Notes: a model not told the origin generated them from the letters alone. A stretch of 6,739 bases of DNA from Gemmatimonadales bacterium (GCA_030597435.1 JAUVRV010000149.1:1-6739); one strand, 5' to 3'; positions 1 to 6,381 are shown, counted from the stretch's first letter. Made by a program: numbers and translations.

Positions 1-2
1 AT

Positions 3-167
3 GAAGGTCGGCACGTCGCGTTGCCGGATTTCTACCACCACGAGTACGAGTGGGCCCTCGGACCGTACGCCGAACTCATCTCACGGGATGACCGCCGACC
101 GGATCTAACACCCTACGAGGCCGGTCGTCCGGCGCCGCGACGCAAGCTTCTAGCGGTGCACAACTAG
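3..167 (+). CDS. C-terminal fragment of an unidentified protein (truncated by the window edge)
   Basis: The third forward frame is open from the first codon at base 3 to a TAG at 165-167 and gives 54 residues with no start codon, so the gene would begin outside the window. The residue mix looks coding: an aromatic/acidic stretch LPDFYHHEYEWALGPYAELI at about residues 7-26, then a Pro/Arg-rich tail ending KLLAVHN. The other two forward frames are broken within about 115 bases. I do not recognise the family, and there is no catalytic motif or membrane segment. Its end lies about 325 bases from the convergent end of the minus-strand operon, so the two are tail to tail. It could be spurious because it is short. 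Confidence 0.45.
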   Translation, partial: EGRHVALPDFYHHEYEWALGPYAELISRDDRRPDLTPYEAGRPAPRRKLLAVHN

Positions 168-492
168 GCTACACCCCTCAGAAGGCGGGGGATCCGACGG
201 GCTGGGCCCAAGACCGCTCTCCTTGAGCATCAGCACGTCACGTGGAATATCCCGATACTCTTCTTCGGCGCGTCGTTCCACACGGCAATCGCCCCCGGAG
301 TTGAGAGGGTACTGTCAACTTGAGTGAAATCTCGTGCTGAAAGTGCGATCCATGAAACCGGAAGCCCTTGATTTTCGGGCAGTTTCGAACTGCGCTCGGT
401 GCTCTGGGTACATGCAATCAGCGCCAAGTTGACAGCATCGTGTTCTGAGCTGTCGTTCGCCAACACCTTGTCGGGTACTGCAAAGCTAGGTC
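168..492. other. Intergenic stretch between convergent genes, no convincing gene
   Basis: These 325 bases separate the stop of the left partial gene from the stop of the minus-strand operon. A 78-codon minus-strand frame with a GTG start spans 230-466, but it has no recognisable motif and lies across the repeat element at 307-435, so I do not call it. No strong rho-independent terminator is visible for either convergent gene. There is only a weak CCCC/GGGG pairing around 175-191. The notable content is the MITE-like segment listed separately. Confidence 0.6.
307..435. repeat. MITE-like element with inverted ends, related to the IS-like end at 5706
   Basis: The left end at 307-321 reads GGGTACTGTCAACTT. 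An inverted copy of its core lies at 425-435, where the reverse complement reads CTGTCAACTTG, giving an 11-bp perfect inverted repeat with 312-322. The 15-base left end is repeated exactly at 5706-5720. Beyond the core, the inverted right end continues GGCGCTGATTG, while the 5706 copy continues AAGCTGATTC, so similarity to the distant copy extends past the core. The interior is about 100 bases with no credible gene. This structure fits a miniature inverted-repeat element or a deletion relic of an insertion sequence. The exact outer boundary on the right and any target-site duplication are unclear. Confidence 0.45.
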
Positions 493-1926
493 CTACACAG
501 CCCTACGAGGTCTTGTCGGGGAGCGCCACTTCGTCGGTTCCGTATTGACTGCCGTCAGCCGCGGGGCCCGACCGCTTTCTCGTTGGGCCAGTCTGGCCTC
601 CTGGTGCTCCGCAACTTGGTACATGAAGGTACGAATCACGGCTTCACGGTTGGGCTGAACGGTACCGTCGTACACGGAATCCACGTAGGGAATCTGCAGC
701 TGTTCCAGAATCGGCCTCAGGATCGCCGAGGACATCGTACTAGGCATGCAGCCAAACGGGAACACGTTCACGATGCCATCGAAACCCGCGAGCCCACATT
801 CCAGGGCACCACCAATGCTCAGCGGTGCCTCCGTGCCCAGTCGGAAGGAAAAGATCCGGTCGTCATTGAGTTGCCTTTCAACGCGGCCCATCCGGTGATC
901 CTCCTGGATCGAGAGGTGCCTCGTAACCCTCCTGTAGACCTGATCCAGCCGGAGGTACTGGTATGCCAGTTCGGTCCGGTGGTGGAGCCATATCCTGAGC
1001 TGCCGGTACAAAGAGCCGAAATCCCGGCGCCCGAGAGCGTACGCAGCATTCCGGCCCGCCTTCTGCGCCAAGCGATAAGGAACGTAGTTGAGCCACTCAG
1101 CCAGGGATGCGTTCACGACCTCGGCGCCATGACTCTCAAGGAGCCTTATCAGATTCTGGTTTGACGCCGTGTGACTTCGGAGATAGATCTCACCGACAAT
1201 GCCGATCAGCGGCTTTGGAGAAACGGAAGGATCAACAATGTCTACGGCTTGTCTGGCGATCTGCTCTAGCGTATTCAGGATTCGGGGAAATCCCTTGTGC
1301 CAGCCATGTGCCTCGATGACACTCGACATTGTGGTCAGAGCGTGCTCGTAGTGTGCATCGGCCTGGCCCTGCCCCCTTCCGTACGGTCGTGTGCGCCACA
1401 ACATTCGATCCAGGACGTCACCGATAGCGATTGCTACGAAGGCCGTTCTCCGAAGTCGGGAATGCAGCCTCCGGTGCAACGCGCCGCCGATGGAGTAGGA
1501 ATCCGCCGAAGTAACCGATGCAATGCCCACCCTGCTACAGGTGTCCAGCGAATCGAGGACGATCCGATGCAGTCTGGTATACATGCCGAAGCGACACGGA
1601 CCCTCAGCCTCGGCCATGCAGTAGAGGTAGTTCTCCGCCCTGAATGAATCGCCGAGCCGCTCCTTCTCGCTCTCGAGGCGATGAATCACGTCTCCCAGGG
1701 TCACCTGACAGGGGAAGCACTCTTTGCCCGACGTGAACCGCTTGCCAAGGTGGAGACCCTCGTAGGTACCCATGAGTTGCGCGTCGACTCCGAAGCCTCT
1801 CAGAGTGGCGACGAGTAGGCGGCTGCCGGACCGACTCATTTCAGGTACGAGCACGGTCTTGCTGGCCAGACTGAATTTGCCAACCTCGTTGCTCACCGAG
1901 TCAAACCCAGCCATGGTCCTGTTCAT
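493..1926 (-). CDS. 2-hydroxyacyl-CoA dehydratase-like protein, COG3581 type (activase-associated)
   Basis: A 477-residue protein resembling the COG3581 family, distantly related to the Fe-S subunits of 2-hydroxyacyl-CoA dehydratases. Visible signatures, numbered from the chosen start, are GKECFPCQVTLGD at about 67-79 (C70, C73), YCMAEAEGPCRFGMY at 102-116 (C103, C111), IGIVGEIYLRS at 241-251, and FPFGCMP at 389-395 (C393). These cysteines are plausible [Fe-S] ligands. No signal peptide or membrane segment is seen, so it is probably cytoplasmic. The start at 1926 is preferred because its ATG overlaps the TGA of the upstream gene (ATGA) and a GGAAG lies about 10 bases upstream; an ATG nine bases earlier (1935) is possible. 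The overlap implies translational coupling. The last ~30 residues are Arg/Pro-rich and beyond the conserved core. The family has no firmly established reaction, and no substrate can be assigned. Confidence 0.85.
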   Translation of the reverse strand: MNRTMAGFDSVSNEVGKFSLASKTVLVPEMSRSGSRLLVATLRGFGVDAQLMGTYEGLHLGKRFTSGKECFPCQVTLGDVIHRLESEKERLGDSFRAENYLYCMAEAEGPCRFGMYTRLHRIVLDSLDTCSRVGIASVTSADSYSIGGALHRRLHSRLRRTAFVAIAIGDVLDRMLWRTRPYGRGQGQADAHYEHALTTMSSVIEAHGWHKGFPRILNTLEQIARQAVDIVDPSVSPKPLIGIVGEIYLRSHTASNQNLIRLLESHGAEVVNASLAEWLNYVPYRLAQKAGRNAAYALGRRDFGSLYRQLRIWLHHRTELAYQYLRLDQVYRRVTRHLSIQEDHRMGRVERQLNDDRIFSFRLGTEAPLSIGGALECGLAGFDGIVNVFPFGCMPSTMSSAILRPILEQLQIPYVDSVYDGTVQPNREAVIRTFMYQVAEHQEARLAQRESGRAPRLTAVNTEPTKWRSPTRPRRAV

Positions 1927-4900
1927 ACTGCACATGCTTCCGTCTGCCGTTCGTCAATCGGAGTCAAGTTGTGCTCGTTGTGGATCACGCTTCTGAACGC
2001 CTCGAGTCGGGTGAGCATCCCAGCCACTGCGCTGTGCTCGTCCAACTCGAGGATCAGGTACGGCTTTGGCTTCATCACATGGCGGTAGAAGTGCTCCAGG
2101 AATGAGTCCACGCCGCAGCTGAAGTTCGTGATGTGTATGCCGTATGCGTTTGAGCACTGTTTCACCATCTTGGCAGTCCGGAGGATCTGCGCTCCCAGAC
2201 CCCAGTACATGTTGGGGAAGTCGCTCAGGTCGACGTTGCCAGTATCGAGCAGATCGTGTGGCAGGGCCTTGATTCCCAGCTTTGCCAGATTCTGCCCGAG
2301 ATGGAGGTTCAAGCGCTCATCGTGCAGGTTGTAGGGCCGGCCACTCACTGCGACCCAGAGGTCGCCAGGCTGCAGCGACTGCTTGAAGCTCCGTCCCAAC
2401 TCGAGCAGGTCGAGTTCGAATGTGTGCTGCGCATCTAGGGCACCGCGGAAAGCGCGATCCACTTGCCGTCGGCTCAGCCCAAGTGGCCGTTTGAGACTGC
2501 GGTGGAGATCCACGACTATTCGATCCACGGGATCGTTCAAGCAGACGGTTGGTGAAAGCAGCGACTCTTCACAGATATTGAGGGCAGCAGTCACCATGTA
2601 TTGACTGCCCTGAACCAGAGGGCAGTAGAAGCCGGTCTCCTCTGGACGGGGCGTGGGAACGTTGATGATCGTCGGAAGGAAAACGTAGCGGACAAGGCCG
2701 ATCAACGACTTCACGTGGCCATGAAAAACCTTGATGGGATAGCAGGTCTCGGAAGTCATCGACTCGATCCCCACCATCGCGGTTTGCTGGGTCGTCTTGG
2801 GTGTGAGAACGACCGGGAAGCCCAAGTTGGTCCAGAAATGAGTCCAGAGGACGCCGAATTGCAGGGAGTGCAGGGCCTGGGGAATGCCAATGGTGGGACG
2901 GCCCTTGATGCCTTCCTGCTCTGGCGTGTCCACCCCGTGGTGAGATCGCAGTCCCGCCGGATCCAGAATCCTCCCCTTCAGGTGTCTTGCGTACAGCTGT
3001 TCGCGCTTCTTGAACCAATTGACTTCTCGCTCCTGCTGAATGTGTCTCCTCTCGTAGCGGCCGCAGTCACCTCCCCACACACTCTTGCGCCCGCCAAAGT
3101 CGTAGATCTTCAACTTGCATTCGTTGTGGCAGCTCCTGTCAGCTCGGCACGTCTTCTCCTTCACGGCGATGGTGGCACCGATGAGAGAGTGGAAATCTGC
3201 GGCTCTGGATTCCGGTGTCTCGCGGTTCAGGTGTTTCTCCATCACACTCAAAGCTGCACCGTGCGCACCGAAGACCTCGCGGTGCGGAGGCACGAGGACC
3301 GGCCGTTGGAGGACGTTCTCGAAAGCGGCGACGACAGCTTTGTTCAGGGAGGGACCACCTAGGAACATGATCGGTTCACGCACGGGCCGGTTCTGGACGA
3401 CGCGGTTCAGGTAGTTGTGGACCACCGCGTAGCAGAGACCGGCGATGAGATCTTCGAGACGGGCACCTCGTTGTGCATAGGAGATCAGGTCGGATTCCAT
3501 GAATACCGTGCAACGTTCGGCCAGGCTGATGGGATTCTCGGACGAAAGTGCGATCTCCTCGAACTGCCTGACGATGTTGACATTCAGTTTGTTGGCCAGT
3601 TCGTGGAGAAAGCTGCCCGTTCCTGCAGCGCAGACCTTGTTCATATCGAAGTCCAGCGGACTGCCGTTCTCGATCTGGATGTACTTCGAATCCTGGCCGC
3701 CGATCTCGAACACCGTGGCGACGCTTGGCTCCCAGTGCACGGCAGCCCTCGCATGCGCAGTTATCTCATCGATGATGAGGTCGGCGTCGAGGAAGTCGCC
3801 TACGACGTACCGCCCCGACCCAGTGGTGGCGGTACCTAGAAGCTCAAGGGTGTTGCCGAAACGGTCCTGAATGCCGGCGAGCAGGCTCTGAGTCACTACG
3901 ATGGGTCTACCTTGCGTCTGCACGTACTGCTTGTGAACGATGTTCTTATTGACGTCCATGAGCACGGTCTTGGTTGTCGTGGATCCGACATCGACCCCCA
4001 GATAAGCTCGCAGCATGAAATCAGGCTGCTCTCGCTCCGCAACGACAGCGTCGTTGCTGACGGCAGTCGTGTGAAGGCGAAGAGCCGGAGCGCGGGGGAA
4101 TCCTCCGTGCTCCTGCCGCACCACCGCCTCCAAGCTGGCAAGCTCTAGTGGACGCTGCTCCGTATGGGCGGCGGCGACAAATGCTGCGCCCAGCGCGCCG
4201 ACTGATGCGTGGTGGGGTGGCACACGCAACCGAGCGTAGTTGCGGCGAAACGCCTCCACCTGGAGTTCGTTGCTGGCGACGCCTCCGATGAAGACCACAG
4301 GATCCTCCACTGCGCGGTTGGCGACGAGCGTGCTGATGAAGTTGGCAGCGTTGCCTCGGTGCAGACCTGCAATGATGTTCGCGAGTGGCTCACCCTTGTT
4401 TTGCAGATGGATCATGTCCGACTTGGTGAAGACAGTGCAGCGGCAGGCAACGGGGGCTGCAGCCGCACTTTTCTTTCCCAGTGCGATGAAGTCGGCAAGG
4501 ATCTCGGAGACATGTTCCTGTGTGAACGAGACATGGTCGCGATAGAGAGACGATGCGAGCCTCTCCGCTTGCTGATCGATGAAGGAACCTGTGCCTGACG
4601 CACAAGGCCCGTTCATGGCAAAGGAGATCAGGTGCCACCGCCCGTCCTCGCGAGACAGTTGGTACAATGCAGTATTTTGGCCACCCATGCTGATGATGGT
4701 CTTGGCATCAGGCGTCAGGTGCATGACTCCGAGCAGCTCTGTGATTGAGCTGTACTCGTAGAGAGCGGCAACCCGCTCGGCTATGATCTTCCCATGGTTA
4801 CCGGTGAACGCAACTCTCTCTATCCGCTCGCCGCCTAGGCGCTGATAGACGGCTTTCAGAACCTGGAGTGTGTGATGTCCCGTTTTCTGGGAATGGCGCT

Positions 4901-4991
4901 CGTAGGGGTGCTCATAGACGAGTTCGCTCTGCTCGTCCACGGCCACACAGTTGATACTCACCGAGCCTACATCGATCCCCACTACATACAT
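1923..4991 (-). CDS. Acyl-CoA dehydratase activase-related protein: two BcrAD/BadFG ATPase domains plus DUF2229
   Basis: A 1022-residue cytoplasmic protein. Domain 1 (~1-290) is an ASKHA ATPase of the BadF/BadG/BcrA/BcrD (HgdC) family: GIDVGSVS at 5-12, GPCASGTGSF with C130, CRCTVF with C183/C185, FIGG near 234. Domain 2 (~330-585) repeats the fold in more canonical form: GVDVGSTTTK 332-341, TTGSGR 389-394, EIGGQDSKYI 429-438, VCAAGTGSF with C454, ERCTVF with C494, FLGGPSLN 543-550. In HgdC such Cys pairs hold a [4Fe-4S] cluster at the dimer interface. A linker has four Cys (615, 621, 625, 643). The DUF2229/COG3580 domain (~700-1005) shows ETCYPIKVFHGH (C750), FYCPLVQGSQY (C790), NFSCGVDSF (C959) and LELDEHSAVAGMLTRLEAF. 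The likely role is ATP-driven low-potential electron transfer to a partner Fe-S protein, probably the product of the overlapping next gene. The ATG at 4991 starts right at the ATPase fold; the longer frame to 5045 would need a TTG start. Confidence 0.9.
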   Translation of the reverse strand: MYVVGIDVGSVSINCVAVDEQSELVYEHPYERHSQKTGHHTLQVLKAVYQRLGGERIERVAFTGNHGKIIAERVAALYEYSSITELLGVMHLTPDAKTIISMGGQNTALYQLSREDGRWHLISFAMNGPCASGTGSFIDQQAERLASSLYRDHVSFTQEHVSEILADFIALGKKSAAAAPVACRCTVFTKSDMIHLQNKGEPLANIIAGLHRGNAANFISTLVANRAVEDPVVFIGGVASNELQVEAFRRNYARLRVPPHHASVGALGAAFVAAAHTEQRPLELASLEAVVRQEHGGFPRAPALRLHTTAVSNDAVVAEREQPDFMLRAYLGVDVGSTTTKTVLMDVNKNIVHKQYVQTQGRPIVVTQSLLAGIQDRFGNTLELLGTATTGSGRYVVGDFLDADLIIDEITAHARAAVHWEPSVATVFEIGGQDSKYIQIENGSPLDFDMNKVCAAGTGSFLHELANKLNVNIVRQFEEIALSSENPISLAERCTVFMESDLISYAQRGARLEDLIAGLCYAVVHNYLNRVVQNRPVREPIMFLGGPSLNKAVVAAFENVLQRPVLVPPHREVFGAHGAALSVMEKHLNRETPESRAADFHSLIGATIAVKEKTCRADRSCHNECKLKIYDFGGRKSVWGGDCGRYERRHIQQEREVNWFKKREQLYARHLKGRILDPAGLRSHHGVDTPEQEGIKGRPTIGIPQALHSLQFGVLWTHFWTNLGFPVVLTPKTTQQTAMVGIESMTSETCYPIKVFHGHVKSLIGLVRYVFLPTIINVPTPRPEETGFYCPLVQGSQYMVTAALNICEESLLSPTVCLNDPVDRIVVDLHRSLKRPLGLSRRQVDRAFRGALDAQHTFELDLLELGRSFKQSLQPGDLWVAVSGRPYNLHDERLNLHLGQNLAKLGIKALPHDLLDTGNVDLSDFPNMYWGLGAQILRTAKMVKQCSNAYGIHITNFSCGVDSFLEHFYRHVMKPKPYLILELDEHSAVAGMLTRLEAFRSVIHNEHNLTPIDERQTEACAV

Positions 4992-5082
4992 GTCATCTCG
5001 GCTTGCCGGTACACTCAACAGAGTTCCGCAAAATACGTGGACCAAAAAGGGCAGGTGCCAATGGGAAAAGCTACCTCCGGTC

Positions 5083-5096
5083 CTTGCCGTGGCAAG
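5083..5096. promoter_or_regulatory. Perfect short dyad in the divergent promoter region, operator-like
   Basis: CTTGCC-GT-GGCAAG is a perfect 6+6 inverted repeat with a 2-base centre, placed in the middle of the divergent intergenic region. A further CTTGCC half-site lies near 5002-5007, next to the minus-strand start. Its position suits a regulator acting on one or both promoters, but the binding protein is unknown and the symmetry could be chance. Confidence 0.3.
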
Positions 5097-5213
5097 CTGA
5101 TCTCAGAGACCGGTCACTTCGCCAGCAGGTCGAGCTTGACGGGCTTGCATGCGGCTGTGCCGGACGATATCAGTATATGTCGAGTGCAAACAGCCCTCGT
5201 TTTCCAGTTCCGT

Positions 5214-5218
5214 GGGAG
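5214..5218 (+). promoter_or_regulatory. Ribosome binding site of the PEBP gene
   Basis: GGGAG lies 9 bases before the ATG at 5228. This decides the start: the open frame runs further upstream to 5003, but the conserved YbhB-type protein begins at this ATG. Confidence 0.6.
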
Positions 5219-5227
5219 AACTTGACC

Positions 5228-5704
5228 ATGCACTTCAAACTCACCTCCTCCGCTTTCTCCGATGGACAGGAGATTCCTCCGGAGTACACCTGCGACGGTA
5301 ATGACATCTCGCCACCCTTCGCTTTGGAAGGATCTCCACCGGGCACCAAGAGCTTAGTTCTCATCGTGGACGATCCTGACGCGCCGGACCCGAAGGCCCC
5401 GAAAATGACCTGGGTACATTGGGTGCTCTACAACTTGCCTCCATCGTGCACCCATCTAGATCCAGGGGTGTCAGGGAGCGGGCTGCCGCCGGGAACGAAA
5501 GAGGGTCAGAACGACTGGAAGCGCTCGGGTTACGGTGGGCCGTGTCCGCCCATCGGTCGTCATCGCTACTTCCACAAGCTGTACGCGCTCGACGTAGAGC
5601 TTCCCGATCTGGGTGCGGCGCCGAAGTCCGTGGTGGAGAAAGCTATGGCCGGTCACATACTCGCGGAGTCACAGCTCGTCGGGACGTACCAACGAAGCCG
5701 TTGA
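5228..5704 (+). CDS. YbhB/YbcL-family phosphatidylethanolamine-binding-like protein (Raf kinase inhibitor-like)
   Basis: A complete 158-residue member of the bacterial PEBP family, matching the length of cytosolic YbhB-type proteins. Signatures are YTCDGNDISPP at 20-30, DDPDAPD at 48-54, WVHWVLYNLP at 62-71, GPCPPIGRHRYFHKLYALD at 104-122, and the closing GHILAESQLVGTY at 143-154. The Asp, His and CPP/H residues line the anion-binding pocket in this family. There is no signal peptide, so a cytoplasmic location is expected. The biochemical role of bacterial members is poorly defined; they bind small anionic or phosphorylated ligands. The gene is transcribed away from the activase operon and shares its upstream region, which does not by itself show a functional link. 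An IS-like end begins two bases after its stop codon, so the gene lies at the junction but is intact. Confidence 0.93.
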   Translation: MHFKLTSSAFSDGQEIPPEYTCDGNDISPPFALEGSPPGTKSLVLIVDDPDAPDPKAPKMTWVHWVLYNLPPSCTHLDPGVSGSGLPPGTKEGQNDWKRSGYGGPCPPIGRHRYFHKLYALDVELPDLGAAPKSVVEKAMAGHILAESQLVGTYQRSR

Positions 5705-5760
5705 TGGGTACTGTCAACTTAAGCTGATTCTTGCCCGCTTGGACGTCTCGCCCTGACAGC

Positions 5761-5783
5761 AAACGCCCGAATGCCGGGGGTTT
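5761..5783 (+). terminator. Terminator-like hairpin downstream of the PEBP gene
   Basis: AAACGCCCG pairs with CGGGGGTTT around the loop AATGC: nine positions with one G-G mismatch. It lies 57 bases after the PEBP stop, with A bases on the 5' side and T bases on the 3' side, so it could act in either direction. The T tract is only three bases long, so termination would be weak. Confidence 0.3.
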
Positions 5784-5806
5784 ACCTCGCAGACGCGTCC
5801 GTGGCT

Positions 5807-5838
5807 CCACAAACTGCGGGTTGTGGCCACAATTGTGG
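5807..5838. repeat. Alternating CCACAA/TTGTGG dyad cluster
   Basis: Four 6-mers alternate in orientation: CCACAA (5807-5812), then after 8 bases TTGTGG (5821-5826), CCACAA (5827-5832) and TTGTGG (5833-5838), the last three directly abutting. The two abutting pairs form overlapping perfect 12-bp palindromes, and the first pair can form a hairpin with an 8-base loop. It lies inside the IS-like relic and 85 bases before the phage-like ORF, so it may be an operator array or a structured transposon end. Confidence 0.5.
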
Positions 5839-5922
5839 CTCGGGGCAGTCGACAGTGGCACAGTGCTTACCGATCTCTTATCGTGCTGCGGATCAGCACT
5901 CTGCATCCGGGCAGGTCGCTCT

Positions 5923-6306
5923 ATGATTGATCGCCAATGCACACCAGACAAGGTAGCTCAGCCTCACGGTGGCGCACTACACTCTGGTGGAGTCCCAGGC
6001 AACCGTGGAGGCGGTCGACCCCGGTCGATCACGCGGCAGTTATCGTCCGATACGCCGGGAGACATGTTGGTGAGGCTGGTTAGCTTGTTCTACGATGACT
6101 GCTGCTGCCCGCATTGTGGCACCGCCGTCCGCAGCCGAAAGCGCCTCACCATCTCCGAAAAGTGCCGTATCGTTGAGGTCCTCATCAAGCTAGCCGGGTC
6201 CGAGGACGATGGCGAGATTGGATCAGACCCTGTGGAAGTGTACGTGCTTGCCCATCCAGGTCATGCGACCGGGCACACCACGCTGGTGAGATACGGGGAG
6301 GATTGA
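5923..6306 (+). CDS. Small phage-like hypothetical protein with Gly/Arg-rich N-terminus and CPHC knuckle
   Basis: A 127-residue frame ending in TGA, with an ATG at 5923 and a weak AGG 8 bases upstream. The N-terminal part (HGGALHSGGVPGN, then GGGRPRSITRQL, about residues 15-40) resembles the basic, glycine-rich start of small prophage or terminase-small-subunit-like proteins. This is pattern resemblance from memory, not a demonstrated homology. A CCCPHC segment at 60-65 and a later C81 could bind a metal, but only one clear CxxC is present. No membrane segment or signal peptide is seen. The frame is open back to 5731 into the IS-like relic, so the true start could be altered or the gene truncated at its 5' end. 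It lies between the IS relic and a tRNA attachment-like site, which supports an element origin. Confidence 0.5.
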   Translation: MIDRQCTPDKVAQPHGGALHSGGVPGNRGGGRPRSITRQLSSDTPGDMLVRLVSLFYDDCCCPHCGTAVRSRKRLTISEKCRIVEVLIKLAGSEDDGEIGSDPVEVYVLAHPGHATGHTTLVRYGED

Positions 6307-6343
6307 CCCCCCTTCCCCACCCAAGGAATAGAGTCCCACGCTT

Positions 6344-6381
6344 CGGGGTCCCAAGTAAGGGGCCCCGGCGCGGTATTTTTT
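6344..6381 (+). terminator. Terminator-like hairpin after the phage-like ORF
   Basis: CGGGGTCCC (6344-6352) pairs with GGGGCCCCG (6359-6367) around the loop AAGTAA, nine pairs including one T-G. A run of six T follows at 6376-6381, after an 8-base gap. It lies 37 bases after the ORF stop. The gap before the T run is longer than usual, so efficiency is uncertain. Confidence 0.45.

Larger units (their letters stand above)
4992..5227. promoter_or_regulatory. Divergent intergenic region between the activase operon and the PEBP gene
   Basis: These 236 bases separate two divergent start codons, so promoters for both directions should lie here. On the minus strand a TTGGCA at 5061-5056 is followed, after a long 20-base gap, by TATTTT at 5035-5030; this is a weak sigma70-like pair. 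If used, transcription would start inside or after the extra codons of the TTG-start version, favouring the 4991 start. On the plus strand TTGACG at 5136-5141 has no good -10 at normal spacing. No sigma54 element or riboswitch fold is recognised. Confidence 0.4.
5706..5951 (-). mobile_element. Insertion-sequence relic: IS-like terminus and possible remnant of a transposase C-terminus
   Basis: Bases 5706-5720 (GGGTACTGTCAACTT) repeat exactly the left end of the element at 307. Read on the minus strand these bases encode KLTVP, and the open minus frame from 5951 leads into it through GKPPAFGRLLSG and GKNQLKLTVP; a transposase tail running into its own terminal repeat would look like this. The frame has no catalytic residues or other recognisable domain, and no second terminal copy is seen to the right, so an intact element is absent. 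The right boundary is arbitrary. The IS family is not assigned. Confidence 0.35.

Noticed and set aside
150..316. Minus-strand frame containing VERRAEEEYRDIP and DVLML, which reads like a helical coding segment
   Set aside because: It has no start codon upstream of a TGA in the repeat end, is only about 50 residues, and partly overlaps the more credible plus-strand partial gene.
230..466. 78-codon minus-strand frame with GTG start, just downstream of the operon
   Set aside because: There is no family motif, and it runs across the inverted-repeat element at 307-435; likely chance translation of non-coding DNA.
111..510. CCCTACGAGG present at 111-120 and 501-510
   Set aside because: A 10-base match is expected many times by chance in a window of this size, and the flanks do not agree.
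583..1164. 193-codon plus-strand open frame
   Set aside because: It lies entirely opposite the COG3581-type gene, which has clear family motifs; the plus frame shows none and is a codon-bias shadow.
2601..3362. 253-codon plus-strand open frame
   Set aside because: It is antisense to the DUF2229/linker part of the long activase protein and has no recognisable domain.
4992..5045. 18-residue extension of the long activase protein
   Set aside because: It would need a TTG start, and the ATPase fold begins directly at the ATG at 4991.
5003..5227. N-terminal extension of the PEBP gene to an upstream ATG at 5003
   Set aside because: The extra 75 residues show no conservation pattern, while a good ribosome binding site and the conserved protein start sit at 5228.
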